A stretch of DNA of 32,310 nucleotides from Candidatus Nitrosopelagicus sp. (GTDB lineage Archaea > Thermoproteota > Nitrososphaeria > Nitrososphaerales > Nitrosopumilaceae), in assembly GCA_028345575.1 (NCBI GenBank), contig JAOMDR010000016.1, positions 1-32,310 on the forward strand, written 5' to 3'. Shown here one piece after another: positions 6,354 through 14,533 of this stretch. Made by a program: the position numbers and the translations under genes. Within the stretch, counting starts at the first letter, position 1, and each line of letters starts with the position of its first letter. The notes under the pieces were generated by a model. The model searched no databases. It was not told the DNA's origin and worked only from the letters and a program-made list of their open reading frames with translations.

Positions 6354-7157
6354 ATGAAAATTTTATTATTTATCGTAGGAATTGCAGCAATTCTTGCTCT
6401 ATTAGATATAGTAGAATTTTACATGCCAATGGAGTTTGAAGATATGTCTGTTAACAGACACTCATTGTACGTACATTTAGATCCTGTTTGGAATAGTTAT
6501 CCATCAAACATTGTATTTGATGTTACATCAACATGGAACAAATCAAATGCTGTATTGGATGATTCACAAAAATATGTTCCATTTGATGAAACTATTCCGG
6601 ATAATTATGGTACAAATGAACTAGATTCAATGCATGAAAAGTCATTTGTTCGTTTATCACATCAAAACAATCAATGTCAGTATAACTTTCAACCACATCA
6701 TTATCGTTCTACAGTTGATGTGATAAGACAAAATATCGAGGTTGCTATGGGTCTACAATTAACAAATGATCCTTACAATATCCAATTTCCAAATGTAAAA
6801 AATACTTCATATTCTGATTCTCAACAAGAATCGAAATTACCTACTGCATTTGCACATTTTATTCCAATTTGTATGATAAGTGATATATCAAATTTTGATT
6901 ATAGTATTAGAATTGATGATAAAACAATAGGTGCAAATTTGTACTTTGTTCCATCTATTTCTGAATATGAAAGCTATAAGGAAACTGGAACCTTCTTTTA
7001 TTATACTGAACCTGGGTGTTTCGCTAAAAATCTAATCAGTCACTCAGGAACATGTTCTAATGTAACGCAAGATAGTGGAATAATGATTATTCTACCTGAT
7101 GATGTTAGTCGTTCTCTTGTAAAAACAACTCTAAACATTTACGAGCAAAAAAATTAA
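6354..7157 (+). CDS. Membrane-anchored exported protein, unknown function
   Basis: 267 residues from ATG 6354. The frame is open to a TTG at 6294 (20 residues more), but ATG 6354 gives a normal short n-region before the hydrophobic helix ILLFIVGIAAILALLDIVEF. A weak GATTAAT box 25 nt before 6294 leaves the longer form possible. The helix is a signal peptide or N-terminal anchor. The rest is a soluble domain of about 235 residues, rich in Ser, Thr, Asn and aromatics, with scattered His (QPHHY) and Cys (CQYNF, PICMIS, PGCF, SGTCSN). No family is recognised. Its stop interlocks with that of the HD gene (TTAA, 7154-7157). Confidence 0.65.
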   Translation: MKILLFIVGIAAILALLDIVEFYMPMEFEDMSVNRHSLYVHLDPVWNSYPSNIVFDVTSTWNKSNAVLDDSQKYVPFDETIPDNYGTNELDSMHEKSFVRLSHQNNQCQYNFQPHHYRSTVDVIRQNIEVAMGLQLTNDPYNIQFPNVKNTSYSDSQQESKLPTAFAHFIPICMISDISNFDYSIRIDDKTIGANLYFVPSISEYESYKETGTFFYYTEPGCFAKNLISHSGTCSNVTQDSGIMIILPDDVSRSLVKTTLNIYEQKN

Positions 7158-7678
7158 CTATATTTTTCCTGTAGTCTTTTCCATTCATTGTTTGCCCATG
7201 AAAGTTTTGCAAGCTTTCCTGGTTTTACGCCTGAAACATAACTCCAATATTTAGATTTTTTAATAAATTGTTGTTTCTCCCATTGTGTATTTCTTCCAGC
7301 ATTTGGTGCATCATTGACATTTGCTAAAATATCTGCGATTTTTACAATTTTTGCTTTTGTACTTGAAGATTTCAAATCTTTTCCATATTTTATTTCTCTT
7401 TGTTTTCTTGGCAAGCGATTATCTTTAGTAACTGATACTACAATATCTGCAATATTTTTTCCAAATCTATCTTTTATAGAATCAAAATCGGTATCAGTAT
7501 CCTCAATAGTATCGTGTAACCATGCAGCACAAATCGTATCTTTGTTTGTGACCTTCATTTTTTTCAAATTTTTTACGACATCTTTTAAATGAGAAAATGT
7601 TGTTGTTTTTCCATTTTTTCTTAATTGACCTGCATGTTTCTTTTTAGCAAAATTTCTTGCATCTCCAACATTTGACAT
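7154..7678 (-). CDS. HD-domain phosphohydrolase, RelA/SpoT (Mesh1-like) type
   Basis: 174 residues. It matches the HD_4 hydrolase domain of RelA/SpoT proteins: AKKKHAGQLRKNG near residue 11, H30 in FSHLKDV, the HD pair H55-D56 in AAWLHDTIEDTD with E59-D60, then FGKNIADIVVSVTKDN and a later KIVKIADILANV that supplies the last metal-binding Asp. There is no synthetase or TGS domain, so it is a stand-alone hydrolase like Mesh1 or small alarmone hydrolases. The substrate, (p)ppGpp, NADPH or another nucleotide, is not determined. TTTTTTAAC around 7699-7707 fits a leaderless start. Confidence 0.85.
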   Translation of the reverse strand: MSNVGDARNFAKKKHAGQLRKNGKTTTFSHLKDVVKNLKKMKVTNKDTICAAWLHDTIEDTDTDFDSIKDRFGKNIADIVVSVTKDNRLPRKQREIKYGKDLKSSSTKAKIVKIADILANVNDAPNAGRNTQWEKQQFIKKSKYWSYVSGVKPGKLAKLSWANNEWKRLQEKYS

Positions 7679-7739
7679 ACTATCATCTAATTAATTGAGT
7701 TAAAAAATCATCTATATTGTATTGATGAATATCTAATTC

Positions 7740-8219
7740 ATGGGTAATATCTTAAAGGCAATTTCGATGATGATTATTTCTATAATTGGTATTGGAATTG
7801 TCGCATATTCAATTTCTACTACGCCACCTGATACCTCAATTAATTGCGATGATCAAATTTGTACAACAGGTGTAATTGCTCAGGTAGTTGATGGTGATAC
7901 AGTGAAGTTTCTTTCAGATAGTGGTGAAGAAATTAGAATTAGACTTGCACTTGTAAATGCACCAGAACGTACAGAACCTGGCGGTGATGAATCAAAAGCA
8001 TTTGCAGTATCACAGTGTTCTGCAGGAAGTGAATCTGTATTCATTTTAGATAGAGGTCAAAAACCATCATTTGATAGAGAAATTGGTCTTGTATTTTGTA
8101 GTGAAACATCACTTAATGAATTACTTTTAGAAAATGAACATGCTGAACTTGATCCAAGATTTTGTGGAAGAAGTGAGTTTGGTGGATTAGATTGGGCACT
8201 AAAATACGGCTGCGATTAA
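7740..8219 (+). CDS. Exported staphylococcal-nuclease-like protein
   Basis: 159 residues. Residues 7-25 form an N-terminal hydrophobic helix (anchor or signal peptide), and residues about 43-159 an SNase domain. VVDGDTVKF supplies D51 and D53. RIRLALVNAPE supplies R68 and E76, equivalent to SNase R35 and E43. R113 in FDREIG fits R87. The position equivalent to calcium ligand D40 is Asn (N73). Six Cys (36, 41, 93, 120, 142, 158) in the exported part suggest disulfides. It probably degrades extracellular or periplasmic nucleic acid, though activity is unproven given N73. TATA-like TATATTGTA lies near 7712. The stop interlocks with the helicase gene (TTAA, 8216-8219). Confidence 0.85.
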   Translation: MGNILKAISMMIISIIGIGIVAYSISTTPPDTSINCDDQICTTGVIAQVVDGDTVKFLSDSGEEIRIRLALVNAPERTEPGGDESKAFAVSQCSAGSESVFILDRGQKPSFDREIGLVFCSETSLNELLLENEHAELDPRFCGRSEFGGLDWALKYGCD

Positions 8220-9916
8220 TTATCTCCTAAAAATTCCTTGAAGGAACTTGGAAAAATTATATCATGATAGGCATGTGGTACCATTTTTCTATTCATTAAA
8301 AGTAACTCATGTGCTGCAGAATCAAGAACATATGTGTCAGCCCAGTCACCATAATCTCTAATTGATCTACCAAATCCTTGTAGTAATTTCATAATTGCTT
8401 GTGCCTTATACCATAGCGGATATTTTTGCATCTTTATTTTAGTTCTAGTCTCTGATAGCATTGGATAAGGTGCTTTTGCAACAATTTGAAATCTTGATAG
8501 ATCTTCTTTTAGATCAACTCCTTCCCATAATGAAGATGAAAGTAAAACTCCATTTTCACTTTCTGCGTGTTCTTGTACAACTTGATCTTGGGTTTTACCA
8601 TCTGAATTAAAGCTATGACAAATTCTAATCCGTTTTTTATTTACTTCAGAAAGATTTTGTAAAATTTCAAAGCATCTTGATTTTGATGATGTCAAAACCA
8701 ATCCCTTCTTATCTGAATACTTGGTCATTATCTCATCAATTTTTTTTATTACTAGTAATTCGTCATCTCGTGTTGAATTGTAACTTAATCTTTTAACATC
8801 TGTAAACTCTACTTTTCTATTTTCAATTGGAAATGGTGAGACTTGTGTATCGACAATTTCTACAATTCCTGGATCAAATCCTGTATTTTCACAAAAACTT
8901 TCTTTGTCTATTGTAGCAGACATGAAAATTTGAACTGGATGTTCAAAAAACGTACTAACATATTTTGATATATCAAGTGGTTTTACGGAAAGTGATCTAA
9001 ATTTTCCACCTTCATCAAAATATGGTTTGTTTAAGATAAAATTTTGTTTATTTGAATAAATTTCAGAACGTGCCTCGGCATATTTTTTATATTTATTTTC
9101 TAATGTTTGAACAACTTCATAATCTGGATTTTGGGCAAAAGCACTACTGTCTTCTAAATTACTAATTTGTCTTGCATAAGATTCAGATAAACCATCTGAT
9201 AATTTCATTACATCATCTATATCTTCTAAATCATAACTTTCTACATCAATTTTACATTCATTCAAATTTCTTTCGTAAATATCGATTCCAACAAATTGAA
9301 TTATTTGATCTTCAATTCTATGTGCTTCGTCAAATATTGCAACTTTTTTGTTCAAATATTGAGCGTATTTTTCTTTTTGATACTTCATCATTTGAAAGTA
9401 AGAGGCATAATTCCATATGGAATGTGAAGAAATCAAACTTTGATATTTTTGTAAATAGTATAAACAGTCATCTGGTTTTCTTTTCCCTTCTGCAACTTCA
9501 GCAAGTTTTGGTTTGTATTTGCATTCTTTTTTTGTTTTTTTATCAAAACACGTACCCATGTCACAGGTCCATTTGTTTTGTACAGCAAAATCTGTCTCTG
9601 TCAAATCTATTCCATATTTTTCCATCATTTTATGACATGCAAAATTTGGCATTCCCTTGTTTGGTTTGAACCACGGCATATCCTTGGTATATTGATCCTG
9701 CAAATGCTTTGATGCTGTTACAACAAATGAACTACCAAAATATCCTGCAATACTTGCAGCAATGAGTGATTTACCAATTCCTGTTGGGGCTGAAAGTAAG
9801 ACAACTCTGACACCTGAATCAATCTTTTCTTGAATTTCTTCTATTAATTTTTCTTGAAGTGGTCTTGGAGCAAACTCCTTTGGAAATGATTTGAGAATTG
9901 TACTTTGTGAAGACAT
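8216..9916 (-). CDS. XPD/Rad3-family DEAH DNA helicase with Fe-S cluster
   Basis: 566 residues. SF2 motifs are in order: Walker A APTGIGKS (43-50), motif Ia VVTASKHLQDQY, DEAH (196-199), MSATI, and the C-terminal GRSIRD segment of motif VI. Between Walker A and DEAH are C94, C118, C123, C132 and C151. Four of these should ligate the 4Fe-4S cluster that defines XPD, FancJ and DinG helicases. These are 5'-3' DNA helicases used in repair. The length is normal for archaeal XPD. Which eukaryotic relative it serves as is not clear from sequence. It stands alone on the minus strand, divergent from the small gene at 9997. Confidence 0.9.
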   Translation of the reverse strand: MSSQSTILKSFPKEFAPRPLQEKLIEEIQEKIDSGVRVVLLSAPTGIGKSLIAASIAGYFGSSFVVTASKHLQDQYTKDMPWFKPNKGMPNFACHKMMEKYGIDLTETDFAVQNKWTCDMGTCFDKKTKKECKYKPKLAEVAEGKRKPDDCLYYLQKYQSLISSHSIWNYASYFQMMKYQKEKYAQYLNKKVAIFDEAHRIEDQIIQFVGIDIYERNLNECKIDVESYDLEDIDDVMKLSDGLSESYARQISNLEDSSAFAQNPDYEVVQTLENKYKKYAEARSEIYSNKQNFILNKPYFDEGGKFRSLSVKPLDISKYVSTFFEHPVQIFMSATIDKESFCENTGFDPGIVEIVDTQVSPFPIENRKVEFTDVKRLSYNSTRDDELLVIKKIDEIMTKYSDKKGLVLTSSKSRCFEILQNLSEVNKKRIRICHSFNSDGKTQDQVVQEHAESENGVLLSSSLWEGVDLKEDLSRFQIVAKAPYPMLSETRTKIKMQKYPLWYKAQAIMKLLQGFGRSIRDYGDWADTYVLDSAAHELLLMNRKMVPHAYHDIIFPSSFKEFLGDN

Positions 9917-9996
9917 CTTATAAAAAAAATTTCTAAACTACTAAAGTTAAATCTATTTCAGCTATCTTGATTAACCGTTTGTAAATAATACTGACT

Positions 9997-10296
9997 GTGA
10001 TTACCGATACCTCAATCCTAAAATCATTAAATGACTATATTTCAAGGAGAATTCAAGAAATACCTCTAGAAATCAAAGAAACATTTCTAGAAACAAAAAA
10101 AGTTTGGAAGTGTGAAAACGAACTTGATTTTCTTTATGGATACTATGTGGGAAAAATTGAGGAAGCTACATTACATTATTTGTTAAAAGCTACTAGAGCA
10201 TCAGCTGGTGGTTATGTGGATACGTTTGAGATTCGAGGTATAATTGAAGAGCATCGAGATGCTTTACAAAATGCAATAAAGAAAGCATTGAATTAA
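9997..10296 (+). CDS. Conserved-looking helical protein (99 aa), unknown
   Basis: GTG start at 9997. The protein is acidic to neutral and mostly helical, with distinct segments ETFLETKKVWKCENELDF, LYGYYVGKIEEATLHYLL and a C-terminal EIRGIIEEHRDALQNAIKKA helix. It has no signal peptide or membrane segment. I do not recognise the family. It is divergent from the XPD-family gene with 80 nt between starts, and its 3' end faces the zinc-finger gene at 10311. Clean codon use and its length support a real gene. Confidence 0.7.
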   Translation: MITDTSILKSLNDYISRRIQEIPLEIKETFLETKKVWKCENELDFLYGYYVGKIEEATLHYLLKATRASAGGYVDTFEIRGIIEEHRDALQNAIKKALN

Positions 10297-10310
10297 TTTA
10301 AAATAATAAT

Positions 10311-10472
10311 TTAATCATATTTTCCACTACCGAGTCTTTTCTTTACTTTTTGTGGTTTAGAATGTGCTTTAATCATGTGCCTCATTGTTCTTTCAGGATT
10401 AGAAAATTCCATCTTACATATTTTACATACTAAATCGGTCGTAGTTTTAGATTTTTTTTTGAATAAATCCAA
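10311..10472 (-). CDS. Small C2H2 zinc-finger protein (53 aa), TTG start
   Basis: There is no ATG, but TTG 10472 begins LFKKKSKTTTDLVCKIC, and the product has a classic C2H2 finger: C16-x2-C19-x12-H32-x4-H37, then a basic tail (KPQKVKKRLGSGK). TTATATAC at 10495-10502 lies about 27 nt upstream, supporting a leaderless mRNA beginning at the TTG. A single C2H2 finger with basic flanks suggests DNA or RNA binding. The target is unknown. It is divergent from the aldo/keto reductase gene, 106 nt away. Confidence 0.7.
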   Translation of the reverse strand: MDLFKKKSKTTTDLVCKICKMEFSNPERTMRHMIKAHSKPQKVKKRLGSGKYD

Positions 10473-10494
10473 TTGATGAAGATACAATTCAAGT

Positions 10495-10502
10495 GTATAT
10501 AA
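10495..10502 (-). promoter_or_regulatory. TATA box of the C2H2 gene
   Basis: The reverse complement reads TTATATAC, centred about 27 nt before TTG 10472. It is one of the clearest boxes in the window and decides that start. Confidence 0.6.
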
Positions 10503-10578
10503 TGTTTGAAATATGATATTAGTTTAATTTTTTGGGATAACCGATTATACTAAATTATCACAATATCTAGATTAATTA

Positions 10579-11589
10579 TTGTCTGAAATGGAAACGATTC
10601 AACTTGCATCCGATTTTTCAATTTGCAGAATTCTAAATGGAATGTGGCAGGTAGCTGGCGGACATGGTCAAATCAATCATGATTCAGCTATATCACAAAT
10701 GTTAGAGTATAATGAAAATGGATTCAATACTTGGGATATGGCTGATATCTATGGACCTGCTGAATCATTTTATGGTGATTTTAGAAATGAATTAGAAAAA
10801 AAGAAAGGTAAAAATGAACTAGAAAAAATTCAAGGTTTTACAAAATTTGTTCCTAATCCTGGACCAATGACCAAATCTATTGTAGAACATTACATAGATC
10901 AATCAATGAAAAAGATGAATGTAGATGTAATTGATGTGATTCAATTTCATTGGTGGGACTATAATGATGCAAGTTACATTGATGCATTACATCAATTGAC
11001 AAAACTTTGTGATGACGGTAAAATATCCCATCTTGCATTGACTAATTTTGATACAGAACGAATGCAAATAATGAATGATAATGGAATAGAATTAATCTCA
11101 AATCAAGTCCAATATTCGATAATTGATCAACGTCCAGATGTAAAGATGGCATCATTTTGTAAAAATCATAATATGAAACTATTAGCATATGGAACTTTAC
11201 TAGGTGGATTACTCACCGAGAAATATCTTGGTACATCAGAACCAACACGATCAGATCTTGACACATTTAGCCTTCAAAAATATATGAATATGATTGATGC
11301 ATGGGGTGGTTGGAAATTATTTCAAGAATTACTTGTTGTATTAGATGAAATTGCAAAAAAGTATAATGTAAAAATTGCAAATGTTGCAACACGTTTTGTT
11401 TTAGATAGACCTACAGTCGCTGGTACCATAATTGGTTCAAGATTAGGCTTATCTGATCATATTGGACAAAACACCAAAACATTTTCACTACAATTACAAA
11501 ATGATGACTATGAAAAGATAAAATATGTTACATCAAAGGCAAATGATCTTTTTACATCAATTGGTGATTGTGGTGGCGAATATAGATAA
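10579..11589 (+). CDS. Aldo/keto reductase
   Basis: 336 residues, normal for the NADPH-dependent AKR TIM-barrel family. The catalytic tetrad is visible: Asp and Tyr in TWDMADIYGPAE, Lys in GFTKFVP, and His in VIQFHWWDY. Later strands include ALTNFD, SNQVQYSI and LLAYGTLLGGLL, and the cofactor-binding end has ATRFVLDRP and GTIIGSR. The substrate is not predictable. TTG 10579 is taken as the start because TTATAC near 10545 lies about 30 nt upstream; ATG 10588 is three codons inside. The last residues include a Cys (IGDCGGEYR). Confidence 0.88.
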   Translation: MSEMETIQLASDFSICRILNGMWQVAGGHGQINHDSAISQMLEYNENGFNTWDMADIYGPAESFYGDFRNELEKKKGKNELEKIQGFTKFVPNPGPMTKSIVEHYIDQSMKKMNVDVIDVIQFHWWDYNDASYIDALHQLTKLCDDGKISHLALTNFDTERMQIMNDNGIELISNQVQYSIIDQRPDVKMASFCKNHNMKLLAYGTLLGGLLTEKYLGTSEPTRSDLDTFSLQKYMNMIDAWGGWKLFQELLVVLDEIAKKYNVKIANVATRFVLDRPTVAGTIIGSRLGLSDHIGQNTKTFSLQLQNDDYEKIKYVTSKANDLFTSIGDCGGEYR

Positions 11590-11591
11590 TG

Positions 11592-11744
11592 TTATTCTTT
11601 ATTGGCAATTCTATATCTTAGATATTTATCATCTGGTGAAAATTTTGCAGGATGAACACTTTTAGTAGCTTGATCACATTTTTTACAAATTTCTTTTAGT
11701 GTATATGCGCCACATTCATTACATTTCCTTAATTGAAAACGCAT
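11592..11744 (-). CDS. nop10: Nop10, H/ACA ribonucleoprotein subunit
   Basis: 50 residues. It matches archaeal Nop10: an N-terminal zinc ribbon with C8-x2-C11 and C20-x2-C23 (RKCNECGAYTLKEICKKC), followed by the conserved VHPAKFSPDDKYLRYR segment. Nop10 forms the H/ACA complex with Cbf5, Gar1 and L7Ae, which guides pseudouridylation of rRNA. The ATG overlaps the stop of the aIF2-alpha gene as TAATG, so translation is coupled. The aIF2-alpha/nop10 pairing is a conserved archaeal arrangement. Confidence 0.93.
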   Translation of the reverse strand: MRFQLRKCNECGAYTLKEICKKCDQATKSVHPAKFSPDDKYLRYRIANKE

Positions 11745-12544
11745 TATCCTTCACCAATCTTTATTGATTCTTCTCGTGTGAAGACATAAACTCCATTTTG
11801 CTTTTTCACACTTTTTTCAATTTTCTCTAAAATTGGTTTCAAAGATTTCTCAGCCGTTTTAAAATCTTGAGAGACTAAACTTAATCTGTATTTCGGTGCA
11901 CCCAAATATGTTATCTCTATTTTTGCATCTTCAACATTCTCTGCATCTTTTAGCGTTTTTTTGATTAGTTCAACCCCATTGGATTGATTATTTGAAATTT
12001 CTAAAATTCCTCTTAATTCCACTGATGGAAGTTTCATTTTTGAACAAATATCTTCAATAGTAGTCATAACTTTCTTTTGTAGTTTCAAATCTTCTATTTC
12101 TGCACTACCTTTTATTGCAATATTCAACATTGCATCATACACTGAATCATATTTTGATAAAAATTTATCTTCTAAATCTTCAATTTGTTTTGTAGTTAAT
12201 TCTGATTTATCTTGGATATTTTTTAAAATTCCCTGTTCTTTTTCAAATCTTTTAACATCAAGAAGTTTCTTTTTTCTCTGATCTTTTGAAATTTGTTTTA
12301 ATGATAGATCAATTTCTTTTCTATCGCTTTCAACTTTTTTTACTAGTAATACTTTTTTTTCTCCTTCTCTTACATACTTGTTTACTTTACGTACCCATCC
12401 TGGAGCAATTTCTGAAACATGCAAAAAGCCCTGAATTTTATTATATTCATCAAGTGTGACGTATGCACCATGATCACTAATCTTTGTTACTGTTGCAATT
12501 ACAATCTCACCCGTTTCTGGAAATTCTTGTGTGTCTGATACCAT
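11744..12544 (-). CDS. eif2a: Translation initiation factor aIF2 subunit alpha
   Basis: 266 residues, full length. An N-terminal S1/OB domain (about 8-85: GEIVIATVTKISDHGAYVTL, GFLHVSEIAPGWV, DLSLKQIS) is followed by a helical domain and a C-terminal alpha-beta domain with KIEITYLGAPKYRLSL. Together with the beta and gamma subunits it carries initiator Met-tRNA to the ribosome. It is followed by nop10 with stop and start overlapping, and preceded by cobO, whose stop is 26 nt upstream. A TATA-like box lies on that cobO stop, so it may have its own promoter. Confidence 0.95.
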   Translation of the reverse strand: MVSDTQEFPETGEIVIATVTKISDHGAYVTLDEYNKIQGFLHVSEIAPGWVRKVNKYVREGEKKVLLVKKVESDRKEIDLSLKQISKDQRKKKLLDVKRFEKEQGILKNIQDKSELTTKQIEDLEDKFLSKYDSVYDAMLNIAIKGSAEIEDLKLQKKVMTTIEDICSKMKLPSVELRGILEISNNQSNGVELIKKTLKDAENVEDAKIEITYLGAPKYRLSLVSQDFKTAEKSLKPILEKIEKSVKKQNGVYVFTREESIKIGEG

Positions 12545-12570
12545 TTCTAATTTTTCTCTATCTGCTAAGG

Positions 12571-12577
12571 TTAAAAA
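12571..12577 (-). promoter_or_regulatory. TATA-like box of aIF2-alpha overlapping the cobO stop
   Basis: The reverse complement reads TTTTTAA, about 30 nt before ATG 12544. Its last three bases are the cobO TAA stop. Confidence 0.35.
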
Positions 12578-13104
12578 TCAATTCCTTTCTTTGCCTTTAT
12601 TCCAGATTTGAATGGATGTTTTATCTCTTTCATCTCTGTAACTAAATCTGCTAATTCTATAATCTCTTCTTTTACATCTCTTCCTGTTAAAACAAGATCC
12701 AAATTGGAAGGTTTTTCTTTAATTAATTTTATAATTTCCTGAACATCTATCAAACCTAAATTGATTGCATAGTTTACCTCATCAAGTATAACTACATTAT
12801 AATTTCCTGAATTAATTTTCTCTTTACAAATTCTTAATGCTTCTACGGCATATTTTTCATGCTCTTCCCTAGGGCTATTATCATCTAATATTCCAACAAA
12901 TCCTTTTCCTATTGCAATTAATTCAAAATTTGGTTCTAATTTCTTTGAAGAATCCATTTCTCCATAATGCCATGATCCTTTGATGAATTGTAACATACAC
13001 ACTTTATGCTCATAACCAATCGCTCTCATTGCCAGACCTAATGCTGCAGTGGTTTTACCTTTTCCATTTCCTGTATAAACAATAACCAACCCATCTTTAC
13101 TCAT
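12571..13104 (-). CDS. cobO: Cob(I)alamin adenosyltransferase, CobO/BtuR type
   Basis: 177 residues, normal for the family. The atypical P-loop is near the N-terminus (YTGNGKGKTTAALGLAMRA, about 10-28), followed by CMLQFIKGSWHYGE, the Asp/Glu of VVILDEVNYAINLG, and LVLTGRD near the end with the family-typical IKHPFKSGIKAKKGIDF terminus. It transfers the adenosyl group of ATP to the cobalt of corrinoids, making the active coenzyme form. It is divergent from cobB (85 nt between starts) and probably shares a short promoter region with it. A TTTTTACT box near 13127-13134 fits a leaderless start. Confidence 0.95.
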   Translation of the reverse strand: MSKDGLVIVYTGNGKGKTTAALGLAMRAIGYEHKVCMLQFIKGSWHYGEMDSSKKLEPNFELIAIGKGFVGILDDNSPREEHEKYAVEALRICKEKINSGNYNVVILDEVNYAINLGLIDVQEIIKLIKEKPSNLDLVLTGRDVKEEIIELADLVTEMKEIKHPFKSGIKAKKGIDF

Positions 13105-13158
13105 ATCTACACAAGAAAATCATCTAGTAAAAACATTGTAAATATCAAATTAAATCCA

Positions 13159-13166
13159 TTTAAATA
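13159..13166 (+). promoter_or_regulatory. TATA box of cobB
   Basis: TTTAAATA is centred about 27 nt before TTG 13190 and supports that start as leaderless. Confidence 0.55.
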
Positions 13167-13189
13167 AAAAACAACATTAACAAAAGAAA

Positions 13190-14533
13190 TTGAGAGTTCC
13201 AAGATTGGTAATTGCAGGTTCGACTAGTGGTGTTGGGAAAACATCAATCACTAGTGCAATAATTTATGGGCTAAAAAAAAGAGGTTTTTCAGTACAACCA
13301 TTCAAAGTTGGACCTGATTATATTGATCCAAGTTACTTGAGTTCTATCTCAAAAAATGAAACTAAAAACTTAGATGTTTGGTTAATGGGAACACAAGAAT
13401 TAATTCAAAGCTTTACAAGAAATTCAAAATCAGATATTTCAATTATTGAAGGTGTAATGGGTTACTATGATGGATTTGGAGGAAAATCAAATCTTGCAAG
13501 CACACATCATGTTGCAACACTACTTGAATCACCTGTAATTTTAATTCTTGATGCAAGTAAAACTTCTCGTTCAATCGCTGCAACCGCATTAGGATTTACT
13601 AAATTTCACAAAAACTCAAGAATCTCTGGAATTATCTTAAACAAAATTGGAAGTAAAAAACATGAAGATCTTTGCCGAGCTGCTTTACTAAATCTCAAAA
13701 TTCCAATAATTGGTGTTATTCCAAAAAATCCATCAGCTAATCTAGAATCAAGACATTTAGGATTAATTCCTGTATCTGAACAAAAACAACTTCATAATAA
13801 AATTAGACAAATTTCAAAAGAGATTTCTGATTATCTTGATTTTGATCTAATTGAAAAAATTTGTAAAACAGCATCCTCTTTTAAAAAAATAAAATCTGTA
13901 AAAATCACAAAATCAAAAATCTCAGTTGCTATTGCACTTGATAATTCATTTAATTTCTATTATCATGACAACATTGAAGCATTAAGACGTGAAGGTGCAA
14001 AAATAAAATTTTTCAGTCCAATTAATGATAAAAAAATTCCAAATTGTGATTTAATTTATCTTGGTGGTGGTTTTCCTGAAATTTTGGCTTCATCACTAGC
14101 AAAAAACTCGTCAATGAAAAAATCTATAAAAAATAATGCTGAAAATGGAACGCCAATTTATGCTGAATGTGGTGGACTCATGTATCTTACAAATTCAATT
14201 ACCTATGGAAAGAAAAAATCAAAAATGGTTGGTCTATTTGATGTAGATACTATAATGACAAAAAAAATGACATTAAATTATACTGAGGGAAAAATTAATT
14301 CAAATTGTATTTTATCTAAACCACGTAATTTCCGTGCACATGAATTTCACTATTCAAAAATAATTAACGTACCAAAAGATTCAAAATTTCTTTATGATTT
14401 AAAAATTGGTGAAGGAATTTCATCACATAAAGATGCAATAACTGAATATAATACAATAGCATCATACTGTCATCTTTATTTTGATAGTGCAAAATTTGCT
14501 TCAAATTTAATTCAAAATACTTTAAAAATTTAG
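13190..14533 (+). CDS. cobB: Cobyrinate a,c-diamide synthase
   Basis: 447 residues from a TTG start. The N-terminal P-loop domain has IAGSTSGVGKTSI and the following FKVGPDYIDPSYL, DISIIEGVMGYYDG and VILILDASKTS motifs of CbiA/CobB. The C-terminal class I glutaminase-like domain has IYLGGGFPE and the nucleophile Cys in YAECGGLMYL, with the conserved His in FRAHEFHYSKI. It amidates the a and c side chains of cobyrinic acid using glutamine and ATP. The TTG start is supported by its TATA box. It is convergent with cobH, and the stops interlock (TTAG, 14530-14533). The Lys/Asn-rich composition matches its neighbours. Confidence 0.95.
   Translation: MRVPRLVIAGSTSGVGKTSITSAIIYGLKKRGFSVQPFKVGPDYIDPSYLSSISKNETKNLDVWLMGTQELIQSFTRNSKSDISIIEGVMGYYDGFGGKSNLASTHHVATLLESPVILILDASKTSRSIAATALGFTKFHKNSRISGIILNKIGSKKHEDLCRAALLNLKIPIIGVIPKNPSANLESRHLGLIPVSEQKQLHNKIRQISKEISDYLDFDLIEKICKTASSFKKIKSVKITKSKISVAIALDNSFNFYYHDNIEALRREGAKIKFFSPINDKKIPNCDLIYLGGGFPEILASSLAKNSSMKKSIKNNAENGTPIYAECGGLMYLTNSITYGKKKSKMVGLFDVDTIMTKKMTLNYTEGKINSNCILSKPRNFRAHEFHYSKIINVPKDSKFLYDLKIGEGISSHKDAITEYNTIASYCHLYFDSAKFASNLIQNTLKI

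Noticed and set aside
9172-9669. 165-codon plus-strand frame inside the XPD-family gene
   Set aside because: It is the antisense shadow of the helicase: Leu/Phe/His-rich sequence with no motif, fully covered by a well-supported gene.
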